Below, one piece after another: positions 25,667 through 34,642 of a stretch of DNA of 64,000 bases. The stretch is from the NCBI RefSeq assembly GCF_005280255.1, contig NZ_CP040018.1:1736001-1800000 (forward strand), written 5' to 3'. The DNA comes from Arthrobacter sp. 24S4-2. GTDB lineage: Bacteria > Actinomycetota > Actinomycetes > Actinomycetales > Micrococcaceae. The stretch's first letter is position 1, and every line of letters begins with the position of its first letter. The position numbers were made by a program, and so were the translations under genes. The notes under the pieces are model-generated. The model did not search any database, had not been told where the DNA came from, and worked only from the letters and a program-made list of their open reading frames with translations.

Positions 25667-26587
25667 GTGCTTTCTGGACTGGTAATAGTGGACAAGCCGC
25701 AGGGATGGACCAGCCACGATGTGGTTGGTCGGATGCGGCGGCTGGCCGGTACCCGGAAAGTGGGGCACGCCGGAACGCTGGATCCCATGGCCACGGGGGT
25801 GCTGGTGCTTGGCATCAACAAGGCCACCCGCCTGCTGACCTACATCGTCGGAACCTCCAAGACCTACACCGCCACCATCCGCCTCGGTGAATCCACCGTG
25901 ACGGACGACGCCGAGGGCGAGGTCGTCAGCACCCAATCTGCCGCTGCCGTCACCGAGGAAGCCATCCGAGCCGGCGTCGCGGCACTCACCGGTGAGATCC
26001 AACAGCGTCCCAGCAGCGTCAGCGCCATCAAGGTGAACGGCGAGCGTGCGTATGCCAGGGTCCGGTCCGGAGAAGACGTAAAGCTCGCGGCGCGACCGGT
26101 CACCATTCACCGCTTCGATGTCCACTCGGTCCTTCCGCAGCGTGAAGGGGAGGTCCTCGACGTGGACGTCACCGTGGAATGCTCTTCCGGAACGTATATC
26201 CGTGCCCTGGCCCGGGACCTTGGCGAAGCGCTGGGTACGGGAGGCCATCTGACGGCGCTCCGGCGGACCCAGGTTGGCCCGTACACGCTTGACCAGGCCC
26301 GGACTCTCGAGCAGCTTGCCGAGGAACTTGAAGTGCTGGAAATGTCCCTGGCCGCGCGCGCGCTCATGCCCAACCGCGAGCTCAGCGAGGATGAAACCAC
26401 TGAAATTTCTTTCGGTCGTCGCATCTCCGCCGGGGCCGCGGCCGGCACGCCCGAAGCAGCCACCGCGGACAAGCCCGCCGCAGCTTTCGCCCCTGACGGC
26501 GCCCTCGTGGCCCTATTGGCCGACGCCGGCAGCTACGCAAAACCGGTGCTGGTGTTTGCCCCCAGCAACGAACAGCAGGCCAAGTAG
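25667..26587 (+). CDS. truB: tRNA pseudouridine(55) synthase
   Basis: Makes pseudouridine 55 in the T-loop of tRNAs. The 306-residue protein opens with MLSGLVIVDKPQGWTSHDVV. It has the catalytic aspartate D39 in KVGHAGTLDPMATG. TSKTYTATIRLGESTVTDDAEG, QRPSSVSAIKVNGERAYARVR and CSSGTYIRALARDLGEALG follow, all standard TruB motifs. The C-terminus after about 245 is the actinobacterial extension. GTG start. The next gene begins one base after its stop, so an operon with two small membrane proteins is likely. rbfA-truB-ribF synteny is interrupted here by accessory genes. Confidence 0.96.
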   Translation: MLSGLVIVDKPQGWTSHDVVGRMRRLAGTRKVGHAGTLDPMATGVLVLGINKATRLLTYIVGTSKTYTATIRLGESTVTDDAEGEVVSTQSAAAVTEEAIRAGVAALTGEIQQRPSSVSAIKVNGERAYARVRSGEDVKLAARPVTIHRFDVHSVLPQREGEVLDVDVTVECSSGTYIRALARDLGEALGTGGHLTALRRTQVGPYTLDQARTLEQLAEELEVLEMSLAARALMPNRELSEDETTEISFGRRISAGAAAGTPEAATADKPAAAFAPDGALVALLADAGSYAKPVLVFAPSNEQQAK

Positions 26588-26588
26588 C

Positions 26589-26942
26589 GTGGACGCATAC
26601 TTTTACATCATTCTGGCCATCGGGCTGCTTTCCACAGTCATCTGCACCGCGGCGGGGATCATGAAGAAGGCTCCGAACGATGCGACCATCCTGTCCGTCG
26701 CCGCTGTGGAACTCGCGCTGCTGGTTTACCTGGTGGGTTCGATTGTCCGTGTTGCGTCGGGGGAGCACATCGCCGGCGAAGCGTGGGAGTTCTGGGGCTA
26801 CCTGGTGACTGCACTGATTCTCCCGGTAGGCGCCGTGTACTGGTCCATTTTGGAGCGCACCCGGTGGAGCAACTTTGTCCTGGCTGCCGTGGGCGTCACC
26901 GCCCTGGTTATGGCCGCCCGCATGAACCAGATCTGGTACTGA
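26589..26942 (+). CDS. Hypothetical membrane protein
   Basis: A 117-residue protein with four hydrophobic helices: YFYIILAIGLLSTVICTAAGI, ILSVAAVELALLVYLVGSIV, FWGYLVTALILPVGAVYWSI and FVLAAVGVTALVMAARM. No known domain is recognised. It begins at a GTG one base after the truB stop and is followed after 19 bases by another membrane protein of similar size; both probably belong to the truB transcript. Confidence 0.75.
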   Translation: MDAYFYIILAIGLLSTVICTAAGIMKKAPNDATILSVAAVELALLVYLVGSIVRVASGEHIAGEAWEFWGYLVTALILPVGAVYWSILERTRWSNFVLAAVGVTALVMAARMNQIWY

Positions 26943-26961
26943 ATTGGAAGAAGCACACAAC

Positions 26962-27426
26962 GTGACTCCGCAGACCCCCGCCAACAAAACTCAAAATACC
27001 GATGCCAAGGCCCAAGCCCAGTCCACCGACACCCGGAATACCGGCCCCGGACGGCTGCTGATTGCGGTTTATGCCGTCTTCGCCATCTCCGCTACGGCCC
27101 GGGCCGGCTATCAGATCTTCACCAAGTTCTCCGAAGCGCCGCTGGCGTATCTGCTCTCCGCCTTCGCAGCGATCGTTTATGTCGTGGCGACGGTCTCGCT
27201 GGCGAAAGCGGGACGCACCTGGTTCAAGGTCTCCGTGGCTGCGGTCCTTGTGGAGCTCCTGGGCGTGCTCGTGGTCGGGGCGCTAAGCATTTTCGACTCC
27301 GTCAGCTTCCCGCATGAAACCGTGTGGTCCCTCTTCGGCCGCGGCTACGCTTTCATACCGCTGCTGCTGCCCATCCTCGGACTTGTGTGGCTATACCGCA
27401 GGCGTCCGGCACCGCTCAAGGCATAG
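26962..27426 (+). CDS. Hypothetical membrane protein
   Basis: A 154-residue protein. A polar N-terminal tail of about 35 residues (rich in Thr, Asn, Gln) leads to four predicted helices: LLIAVYAVFAISATARAGYQIF, PLAYLLSAFAAIVYVVATVSL, FKVSVAAVLVELLGVLVVGAL and YAFIPLLLPILGLVWLYRR. The GTG at 26962 has GGAAG 11 bases upstream; a TTG at 26944 is the alternative. No function assigned. Co-directional with truB and the preceding membrane protein. Confidence 0.72.
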   Translation: MTPQTPANKTQNTDAKAQAQSTDTRNTGPGRLLIAVYAVFAISATARAGYQIFTKFSEAPLAYLLSAFAAIVYVVATVSLAKAGRTWFKVSVAAVLVELLGVLVVGALSIFDSVSFPHETVWSLFGRGYAFIPLLLPILGLVWLYRRRPAPLKA

Positions 27427-27496
27427 CGCGGCACCTGATCCTTCCGGACTGATTCCTCGGGCGTAAATTGTCTGACCCCTTTGGGAGAGTTATCCC

Positions 27497-29805
27497 ATGG
27501 AAGCCATGGGGGATCTTGCAGCGGGAGGTGCGTTGCGGTGGGCGAAGCTTCGCGGCGCCTCTGCTGTTCAACCTCCTGCTGTTCCATCGCGTGCTGTTCA
27601 ACCGGCTGCCGCGCGCTTCCGCGGCCTGCGCAGCGTCCCCTCGGAACGCCGGCATCCGGACGCTTTGGCGTCCGACGGCGGTGCGTCCGGTGATCTGGCC
27701 CGGAGCCTTGAGTTGCTCAAAAGCCTTAGTTCGACGGCGGTCGCCGAGGCCGCACTGCTTGATTTCCGTGAGGCCGCGGATTTCGCCGCCAACGTCGAGG
27801 AAGTCTCCCGGACGGTCGAATACTTGCAGGTTGTTGCGGCCGGTGCTGTGGACCGGAGCCGGCGCCAGGCCACAGCAGCGGCGCGTGCAGGGTCGGGCGC
27901 GGCGGTTGGCTGGGTTACGGGATGGGGTGAGACTGCCGTGCGCGAGCCGGTGGGCTGGGTCACCGGGAAAGCCGGCCAAGCCGAGAGCGGCCCTGGCGAC
28001 AGCCAAACCGGCCCATCGGGAAGCGGGCCTGGCGCCAGCGGTCCGGCGGCCAGCGGCGGGCCGGGATCCGCCCCGCCGGATCCTGCGGATGACGGGTCCC
28101 GGAACGCCCCCGAGTTCCTCCGTGCCCGGCTGCGGATCAGCGCCGCTGAAGCACGCCGCCGGATCACTCTCGCTGCGGCGGTGCTGCCCCGGACAGGGTT
28201 CACGGGCCACACGGAGCCTGCGGAGCGGCCCGAACTCGCCGCCGCCCTCGCCGCCGGGACCATCGGCTCCCGTCCGGCGACCATCATCACAATGGCTTTG
28301 GACCGTGTCCGGCACCACGCCCCGGACGAGGCCCTGGCCCGGATGGAACATGCACTGACCCGCACCGCGGCCGAACGCGACACCGACTTCCTGACCCGGA
28401 TCGCCCGCCAGTGGACCGATGCGATCGACCAGGACGGTTCGGAGCCTTCCGAGGAAGAACTCCGCCGCCGTCAGGGTGCGTTCCTCCGCCCGGCCCGCCG
28501 CGGACTGCACCATGTGGAAATCTTCGCCACCCCCGACCAGTACGAATCCCTCCTCACCGTCATGAACACCGCCACCAACCCCCGCACCCGCCCGGAGGGG
28601 CTGCCGACTGTGACACCGGCAGCGACGGAAACGGCGACGGCCCAGATACGGACACAACCAACGGTGCGGCGGCGGACAGCGGCGCCATGGCAGACACCGG
28701 AACCGGCACGGAGGGCGCTTCCGCCGCGGCCCACAATGCAGAGGCGGACACCACTGCACCGGCCGGCGAGGACTGGGATGGGCAGGACGGCGCCACCGAC
28801 ACGGACCTGGACAGGCGCACCCGCCCGCAGCGGCTCCTCGACGGCCTCATCGGCGCGTGCAAGGCAGCCCTCGCCGCCGGCACCCTCCCGGCCGCGGGCG
28901 GGCTGCGGCCCCAGGTCATGGTCACCATCGACTACCGCGACCTCCTGGACCGCCTCGAACACACCACCAACCAGGGACCCCGCTACCGCTCCCGAACCGC
29001 AGACACCAGCCACGGACATGGCTCCGGCTCCGGCTCCGGCCACAACGACACAGCCCACCACGCCAATGCTGCCACCGGCTCCGCCCCGGGTGAGGGCCCG
29101 CGCGATGCGGGCGACCACGGCTTCCACGGCTTCGACACCGGCCACGGCTTCGACGGCTCCAGCCATGCCGACAACCACGGCTTCGACGGCTCCAGCCATG
29201 CCGACAACCACGGCTTCGACGGCTCCAGCCATGCCGACAACCACGGCTTCGACGGCTCCAGCCATGCCGACAACCACGGCTTCGGAAGCGCTACAGCTGG
29301 GCACCACGGGTCCACCGGGATCCCGGGCACGGGGTCGTTCACGTTCACCGGCCCGGTCACCGCCGCCACCGTCCGGAAGATCGCCTGCGACGCCGACATC
29401 ATCCCCGTCCTGCTCGGCAGCGAAGGCCGCATCCTGGACATCGGCCGCACCACCCGGATCTTCCCGCCCCACATCCGCAAAGCCGTCACCGCCCGCGACC
29501 AGGGCTGCGCCTTCCCCGGCTGCACCATCCCCGCACCCTGGTGCGAAGCCCACCACATCACCTACTGGTCACACGGCGGACCCACCAGCACCGACAACGG
29601 AACCCTGCTCTGCTCCCATCACCACCACCTCATCCACAAAGAACTGTGGACCATCCAGGTCAAAACCGGCGTCCCCTGGTTCATCCCGCCACCCCACATC
29701 GACCCACACCAACAATCACAACGAAACAGGTACTTCAGACTCGAATGGCGCGCGCCAGGTCCCCGAGCTCACCGGCCCGTCACGGCAGGTGACGACAAAC
29801 GCTGA
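27497..29805 (+). pseudogene. DUF222/HNH endonuclease domain protein (13E12 type), single frameshift
   Basis: A large protein (about 768 residues if restored) of the DUF222 plus HNH family, the mycobacterial 13E12 repeat type. The first frame carries the DUF222 helices: LLKSLSSTAVAEAALLDFREAADFA, FLRARLRISAAEARRRITLA and RPELAAALAAGTIGSRPA. It is lost around the GGGG at 28597-28600. The next frame continues QRLLDGLIGACKAAL, GLRPQVMVTIDYRDLL and a Gly/His/Ser-rich insert with four tandem 11-residue repeats. It ends in the HNH module CAFPGCTIPAPWCEAHHITYW and TLLCSHHHHLIHKELW. Role unknown; the family spreads as repeats. ATG has GGGAGAG upstream. No LexA box is visible here. Confidence 0.8.
29146..29277 (+). 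repeat. Four identical 33-bp tandem repeats inside the DUF222/HNH gene
   Basis: Four 33-base copies in a row (29146-29178, 29179-29211, 29212-29244, 29245-29277), each encoding GFDGSSHADNH. They are flanked by shorter degenerate His-Gly-Phe elements. The copies appear identical, indicating recent expansion. They lie between the DUF222 part and the HNH module, in a linker. Confidence 0.95.
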
Positions 29806-30081
29806 CCCTCGAATCGCCCGCACGAGCACCTCGGGGTTCCTTGTGTACGTGGACCAACCCACTGATTCGTACAGGGCAACCACCTATGCGGTGGGAATCT
29901 CACTGCCGGTATGAAAACTGAACCCAGGCATCGGATCAGTGTTGAATATCCGCGGTCCGCCGCAGTCCGAAGAGAGCACACTCTGAACCGGGCGATTCGA
30001 GGGGTGCTATCGTGACAAATCGCCGGTGCAGCGTGTTAAGGGGGATGCGCGAAAGCGCCGAGCAAGATAGGGGAGCTGATA

Positions 30082-30714
30082 GTGAAACCCATTCCCGCAA
30101 ATCCGTCCAGGGTCCTCTTCTATGGTGTGACGGGAAGCGGCAAGTCGTCGGCCGCACACGCGTACGCGGCCGCTTCGGGCCTCCCGGAGTTTTCGGCTGA
30201 CGACGATATCGGCTGGCTGCCCGGGTGGCAGCAGCGCGGCGCCGACGAGCAGCGGGAGATCGCAGCGGATGTCGCGGCACGCGATCGCTGGGTCCTCGAC
30301 AGCGCCTATGGCGTTTGGCGCGACATCGTGGTTCCCAGAGCCGAGCTCGTTGTGGCGTTGGACTATCCGCGTTGGCTTTCGCTCTCCCGCCTGGTGCGCC
30401 GCTCCCTTCGGCGAGTGATCGCAAAAGAGCAAGTTTGCAATGGGAACACGGAAACGCTCGGGAGGCTTTTAGCGAGGGACTCGATCTTCTTCTGGCATTT
30501 CAATTCATTCGCCAGGAAGAAACGCGTATTCAGCGAGTGGCAGTCCAACCCCGACATGCCGCCTGTGTTGGTGTTTCGCAGGCCTGCGGACTTGAACGAC
30601 TGGCTGGCCCAAGTTCCAGCGGCGACCCGTCCTTGGGTGTCGATGACGACGCCGGCCGCCTCTGATCTGGTGCCGGGCACCGGCCGGGGTGTCGGCCGAG
30701 GTTGGGGTGTATAG
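30082..30714 (+). CDS. P-loop NTPase, adenylate kinase/topology-modulation-like
   Basis: A 210-residue protein with a Walker A motif VLFYGVTGSGKSSAA at residues about 11-25. An acidic patch EFSADDDIGWLPGW, the RWVLDSAYGVWRDIVVPRAELVVALDYPRWLSL Walker B-like region (in two parts) and an arginine-rich lid SRLVRRSLRRVI follow. This is the layout of small nucleoside/nucleotide-kinase-like proteins annotated as AAA ATPases or topology modulation (FlaR-like) proteins. Substrate unknown. The last 20 residues (GTGRGVGRGWGV) look like readthrough of low complexity. GTG start after GGGGAG. Base composition is slightly less GC-rich than its neighbours, consistent with an accessory gene. Confidence 0.75.
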   Translation: MKPIPANPSRVLFYGVTGSGKSSAAHAYAAASGLPEFSADDDIGWLPGWQQRGADEQREIAADVAARDRWVLDSAYGVWRDIVVPRAELVVALDYPRWLSLSRLVRRSLRRVIAKEQVCNGNTETLGRLLARDSIFFWHFNSFARKKRVFSEWQSNPDMPPVLVFRRPADLNDWLAQVPAATRPWVSMTTPAASDLVPGTGRGVGRGWGV

Positions 30715-30823
30715 GGGTGATTTGAGGTAATTGCCGCAGGCAATTGCGGGTAATCTTAGAGAGTTCCGGGGCCAGGCGCGGCTCCCCGGACGAGTCAATG
30801 GCAGGCAGCAAAAGGCGAGGTTG

Positions 30824-31807
30824 ATGGTCCACATCTGGAACGATCCGTCCGAGGTCCCCGCGGACTTCGGCCCCACCGTTGTCACGTTCGGCAATTTCGA
30901 CGGCGTGCACCGGGGCCACCAACAGGTGCTGTCGCAGCTCATCCGAACGGCGCGGCTCAACGGGGCGCGGTCAGTCGCTGTCACGTTTGACCCCCATCCT
31001 GCGCAGGTGCACCGGCCCGAGTCTGCTCCCGAGCTAATCATGGGCCTGGAGGACAAGCTTGTTGCACTCGGCGAGCTGGGCCTCGATGCCGTGCTCGTCA
31101 TGAAGTATTCCCTGGAACTGGCCAGCCTCACTCCGGAGGAGTTCGTGGCCGGCGTCCTCGTCGGCAGCCTCAAGGCCAGCCACGTGGTGATCGGCCACGA
31201 TGCGCGCTTCGGCCGCGGCAACTCCGGCGACCTGGCCACCATGCAGGAGCTGGGGGAGAAGTTTGGCTTCACCGTACAGGTCATCAGCGAGTTCGGTTCC
31301 GAAGGTTTTCCGATTCACAACGACGCCGGCGAGGACCGCCGCTGTTCGTCCACTTGGGTTCGTGAGGCCTTGCGGGAGGGCGACGTCACTACCGCAGCTG
31401 CTGTGCTGGGCCGTCCGCACCGGATGCGCGGCGAAGTGGTCCATGGCGCCGCCCGCGGCCGTGCCCTCGGTTTCCCCACCGCCAACCTTGCCGCGGACGC
31501 CACCGGCTACATTCCTGCGGACGGCATCTACGCCGGCTGGCTGGTGGATCAAGCTGGCACCCGCTGGCCGGCTGCCATCTCGGTAGGATCCAACCCGACG
31601 TTCGACGGCGTGAGCAGGCAGGTTGAAGCACACGTCATCGACCGCCCGGAAGAGCCCATCGAGGACTTCGATCTGTATGACCAGACAGTAGTGGTGGAAT
31701 TCGTGGCGCGGCTGCGCGGCATGGTGGCGTACCGTGGGCCGGAGGCGCTCGTCGAACAGATGCGCCTGGACGTCGTCCAGGCCCACGACATCCTGTTCCG
31801 GCGCTGA
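30824..31807 (+). CDS. ribF: Bifunctional riboflavin kinase/FAD synthetase
   Basis: Phosphorylates riboflavin to FMN and adenylates FMN to FAD. The 327-residue protein has the N-terminal nucleotidyltransferase domain with VVTFGNFDGVHRGHQQVL, VTFDPHPAQVHRP and SHVVIGHDARFGRGNSGD. SSTWVREALREGDV follows. The C-terminal flavokinase domain shows GRALGFPTANLAAD, PADGIYAGW and VGSNPTFDG. The ATG at 30824 has GGCGAGG upstream; upstream in-frame codons lack homology. Followed after 29 bases by tdo. The ribF-rpsO-pnp order is conserved but here is split by the two kynurenine genes. Confidence 0.96.
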   Translation: MVHIWNDPSEVPADFGPTVVTFGNFDGVHRGHQQVLSQLIRTARLNGARSVAVTFDPHPAQVHRPESAPELIMGLEDKLVALGELGLDAVLVMKYSLELASLTPEEFVAGVLVGSLKASHVVIGHDARFGRGNSGDLATMQELGEKFGFTVQVISEFGSEGFPIHNDAGEDRRCSSTWVREALREGDVTTAAAVLGRPHRMRGEVVHGAARGRALGFPTANLAADATGYIPADGIYAGWLVDQAGTRWPAAISVGSNPTFDGVSRQVEAHVIDRPEEPIEDFDLYDQTVVVEFVARLRGMVAYRGPEALVEQMRLDVVQAHDILFRR

Positions 31808-31836
31808 CCACAGTCACTGGCAAGGAAGGCACCGCT

Positions 31837-32691
31837 GTGTCGGTTGAGAAGAACACCAGGAAACTGGAAAAGGACATTGTCCGGGATTTCAGTTCGCGGA
31901 TGAGTTACGCGTCCTACCTGCAGCTGCCCACGCTCCTCAGCGCGCAGCAACCGGTCAGCGATCCCGAACACCACGACGAACTGCTCTTCATCATCCAGCA
32001 CCAAACCACGGAGCTGTGGCTGAAGCTGGTCCTGCACGAGCTGCGCAGCGCGGCGGCGTGGCTCCGCAGCGACGACCTCGGCTCCGCCTTGAAGGCAATC
32101 GCGCGGGTCAAGCACATCCAGAAGACCCTGACAGAGCAATGGTCTGTGCTGGCCACGCTCACGCCCACTGAGTACTCGCAGTTCCGCGGCTTCCTGGGCA
32201 ACTCTTCCGGCTTCCAATCCAGCCAGTACCGGGCGGTGGAGTTCGTCCTGGGCAACAAGAACCGCAAGATGCTCCCGGTGTTCGAGTCCGATCCCGAGGC
32301 CCATGAACAGCTCCGCCGCGTCCTCGAGGCGCCGAGCATCTATGACGAATTCCTGGCCTACCTTGCCCGTCAAGGATTCGACATTCCGGCGTCCCTGCTG
32401 GAACGCGATGTCACGAAGGCGCACCAGTTCTGCCCCGAGCTGGTGCCGGTGTTCAAGCACATCTACGAAAACGCGTCGGACAACTGGGGCGCCTACGAAG
32501 CGTGCGAGGAACTGGTGGACCTGGAGGACAACTTCCAGCTCTGGCGGTTCCGGCATCTGCGGACAGTGCAACGGACCATCGGCATGAAGGCAGGCACGGG
32601 CGGGTCAAGCGGCGCGGCGTTCCTGCAGAAAGCCCTGGAGCTGACGTTCTTCCCCGAACTCTTCGCTGTCCGGACGGAGATTGGCCAGTGA
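31837..32691 (+). CDS. kynA: Tryptophan 2,3-dioxygenase
   Basis: Heme enzyme that opens the indole ring of L-tryptophan to N-formylkynurenine. The 284-residue product shows SYASYLQLPTLLSAQQP and the substrate/heme region HHDELLFIIQHQTTELWLKLVLHEL, given in pieces of that order. FRGFLGNSSGFQSSQYRAVEF and LWRFRHLRTVQRTIGMKAGTGGSSG also fit the bacterial TDO family, whose last motif is the flexible GTGGSSG loop. GTG start with AAGGAAGG at good spacing. Its stop overlaps the kynU start (GTGA), so the two are coupled. Confidence 0.96.
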   Translation: MSVEKNTRKLEKDIVRDFSSRMSYASYLQLPTLLSAQQPVSDPEHHDELLFIIQHQTTELWLKLVLHELRSAAAWLRSDDLGSALKAIARVKHIQKTLTEQWSVLATLTPTEYSQFRGFLGNSSGFQSSQYRAVEFVLGNKNRKMLPVFESDPEAHEQLRRVLEAPSIYDEFLAYLARQGFDIPASLLERDVTKAHQFCPELVPVFKHIYENASDNWGAYEACEELVDLEDNFQLWRFRHLRTVQRTIGMKAGTGGSSGAAFLQKALELTFFPELFAVRTEIGQ

Positions 32692-33932
32692 GCACGGTTC
32701 ACGAGACTCAAGACGCCTTCCTGCAGCGCGCCGTCGAACTCGACGCCGCAGACCCGCTGGCAGGTTACCGCGACCACTTCATCGGAACGGACACTGACCT
32801 GTCCTACCTGGACGGCAACTCCCTGGGCCGTCCGCTGAAGCGGACCGTCGCGGACATCAGCGCCTTCATCTATGAGAGCTGGGGCGGCCGGCTGATCCGG
32901 GGCTGGGACGAGGGCTGGCTCCAGCTGCCCGAGGCCATTGGCGACCAGCTGGGCCGGGCCGTGCTCGGCGCTGCTCCCGGGCAGATCATCATTGCCGACT
33001 CCACCACTGTGGTCCTGTACAAGCTGATCCGCGCGGCCCTCGCCGCGGTCACGGACCCCGCCAGAACCGAAATCGTCCTGGACACGGACAACTTCCCCAC
33101 GGACCGCTACCTCCTGGAAGGCATCGCCCGCGAAGAAGGGCTGACGCTGCGATGGATCGGCGCCGATCCCGCCGCCGGCGTGACCGTGGATCAGATGCGG
33201 TCGGCCGTTGGGCCGGCCACCGCCGTCGTGGTCCTCAGCCAGGTGGCGTACCGCTCGGGGTACCTTGCCGACCTGCCGGCGATCACGTCCGTAGTGCACG
33301 ACTCCGGCGCCCTGATGGTGTGGGACCTGTGCCATTCCGCCGGGTCGGTTGAGCTGCAGCTCGATGACGCCGGAGTCGATTTCGCCGCAGGCTGCACCTA
33401 CAAATACCTCAACGGCGGCCCGGGCTCGCCTGCCTTCGCCTACGTCAATTCGCGCCATCTTCCGGGGCTGAATCAGCCGATCTGGGGCTGGATGGGCCGC
33501 AAGGACGCCTTCGAGATGGCGGCGGGCTACGAGCCGGCCCCGGGCATCCGGGGGTTCCTCAGCGGAACACCGGCAATCTTTGGCATGATCGCAATGCAGG
33601 GCACGCTGGACCTGATCGAAGAAGCCGGGATGGGCGCGCTCCGCGAGAAGTCACGGAAGCTGACTGCCTTCGCGCTCGAACTCCATGATGCGTGGCTGGC
33701 TCCGGCAGGTGTGCAGCTGGCGACCCCGCGTGACCCGGAGCAGCGGGGGAGCCACATCACCGTGGACCATCCGGACTTCCGCGGAATCACGGCCGAGCTC
33801 TGGGAACAGGATGTCATCCCTGACTTCCGCGCTCCGGAGGGGATCCGGATCGGCCTGTCACCGCTCAGCACGTCGTTCGCGGAGGTCTACCGCGGTGTCG
33901 CCGCCATCCGTGACCTGCTGGCCCGCCCATAG
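32688..33932 (+). CDS. kynU: Kynureninase
   Basis: PLP enzyme cleaving kynurenine to anthranilate and alanine. The 414-residue protein has YLDGNSLGRPLKRT, the DSTTVVLYKLIRAAL phosphate-binding region, and DTDNFPTDRYLLEG. Next are the LMVWDLCHSAGSVEL aspartate, the Schiff-base lysine K239 in GCTYKYLNGGPGSPAF, and RGFLSGTPAIFGM. IRIGLSPLSTSFAEVYRGV is the C-terminal arginine motif. GTG start overlapping the kynA stop. No kynurenine formamidase gene is adjacent, so the middle step must be encoded elsewhere. A promoter for rpsO follows 25 bases after its stop. Confidence 0.96.
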   Translation: MSTVHETQDAFLQRAVELDAADPLAGYRDHFIGTDTDLSYLDGNSLGRPLKRTVADISAFIYESWGGRLIRGWDEGWLQLPEAIGDQLGRAVLGAAPGQIIIADSTTVVLYKLIRAALAAVTDPARTEIVLDTDNFPTDRYLLEGIAREEGLTLRWIGADPAAGVTVDQMRSAVGPATAVVVLSQVAYRSGYLADLPAITSVVHDSGALMVWDLCHSAGSVELQLDDAGVDFAAGCTYKYLNGGPGSPAFAYVNSRHLPGLNQPIWGWMGRKDAFEMAAGYEPAPGIRGFLSGTPAIFGMIAMQGTLDLIEEAGMGALREKSRKLTAFALELHDAWLAPAGVQLATPRDPEQRGSHITVDHPDFRGITAELWEQDVIPDFRAPEGIRIGLSPLSTSFAEVYRGVAAIRDLLARP

Positions 33933-33956
33933 GTGTGGGCGCCAGCGAAGCGTGTT

Positions 33957-33986
33957 TCGACAAGATTGCAGCTTGGCCGGTAAACT
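33957..33986 (+). promoter_or_regulatory. Promoter for rpsO
   Basis: TCGACA at 33957-33962 and TAAACT at 33981-33986 with an 18-base spacer, about 140 bases before the rpsO start. It gives rpsO transcription independent of the upstream kynurenine operon and implies a leader of roughly 130 bases. Confidence 0.6.
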
Positions 33987-34127
33987 AAACGTTGGATCCG
34001 GCTGCAGTCCGTGGCGGCTGGCTCTTGCTATGCGCGGGAAATCCGGGATTAACCGGGATCTTCGACGCAGGCACACCCGGCAGTGCGTTACTGATTCGGG
34101 CCTCACGGCACATCTCTAGGAGTTATT

Positions 34128-34397
34128 GTGGCACTTGAAGCCGCTGTAAAGCAGTCCATCATCAAGGATTTCGCAACGTCCGAGGGCGACACCGGTTCAC
34201 CGGAGGTCCAGGTTGCAGTCCTGACTCAGCGGATCAAGGATCTCACTGAGCACATGAAGGAGCACAAGCACGACTTCCACACCCAGCGCGGTCTGCTGGC
34301 CATGGTTGGTCGTCGCAAGCGCATGCTCACCTACCTCAAGAACACTGACATCAACCGCTACCGTGCGCTCATCGAGCGCCTCGGCCTGCGCCGCTAG
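34128..34397 (+). CDS. rpsO: 30S ribosomal protein S15
   Basis: Primary 16S rRNA-binding protein needed for 30S assembly. The 89-residue product is the normal length. It carries TGSPEVQVAVLTQRIKDLTEHMKEHKHDFHTQRGLLAMVGRRKRMLTYLKNTD in order, here noted as the motifs GSPEVQVA, HKHDFHTQRGLL and VGRRKRML. GTG start with CTAGGAG at good spacing. It lies directly upstream of the pnp leader, the arrangement found in many bacteria. Confidence 0.98.
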   Translation: MALEAAVKQSIIKDFATSEGDTGSPEVQVAVLTQRIKDLTEHMKEHKHDFHTQRGLLAMVGRRKRMLTYLKNTDINRYRALIERLGLRR

Positions 34398-34411
34398 TCA
34401 GCTCTAAGGGG

Positions 34412-34437
34412 CGGCCCATTCCACCCGGAACGGGCCG
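34412..34437 (+). terminator. Partial terminator after rpsO
   Basis: Stem CGGCCC-A-TTCC (34412-34422) with GGAA-C-GGGCCG (34427-34437) around ACCC, followed by TCTCCTT. The imperfect T-tract suggests partial readthrough into the pnp leader. Confidence 0.55.
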
Positions 34438-34472
34438 TCTCCTTCAGTACAAAAACTAAACAGGAGGATCAA

Positions 34473-34605
34473 CCGCATCACGCATTCGCGGTCCTCGGTA
34501 GTGATCTCCGGGAAGCTTCGTTGACTGAAGCAGGGCCCGTGGGTCTCGATCGATGACCGGGTGCAGTGCAGGCCAGTAGACAGATGCTGGACTGGGTTGA
34601 TGCGG
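34473..34605 (+). ncRNA. Structured pnp leader, Actino-pnp-like
   Basis: The 5' region of pnp can close on itself by an 8-bp stem, CCGCATCA (34473-34480) with TGATGCGG (34598-34605), with several hairpins inside such as GCTTC/GAAGC near 34516-34532. Position and gross shape match the Actino-pnp RNA motif described upstream of polynucleotide phosphorylase genes in actinobacteria, and PNPase autoregulates through its leader in other bacteria. Family membership needs a covariance-model search. Confidence 0.6.
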
Positions 34606-34642
34606 CTGGACTTCCGTAAATCATGAAACGGAGGTGACTCTC

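Noticed and set aside
29146..29277. The 33-bp repeats as a possible CRISPR array
   Set aside because: Copies are directly adjacent with no spacers, keep the reading frame and lie inside a gene; no cas genes are present.
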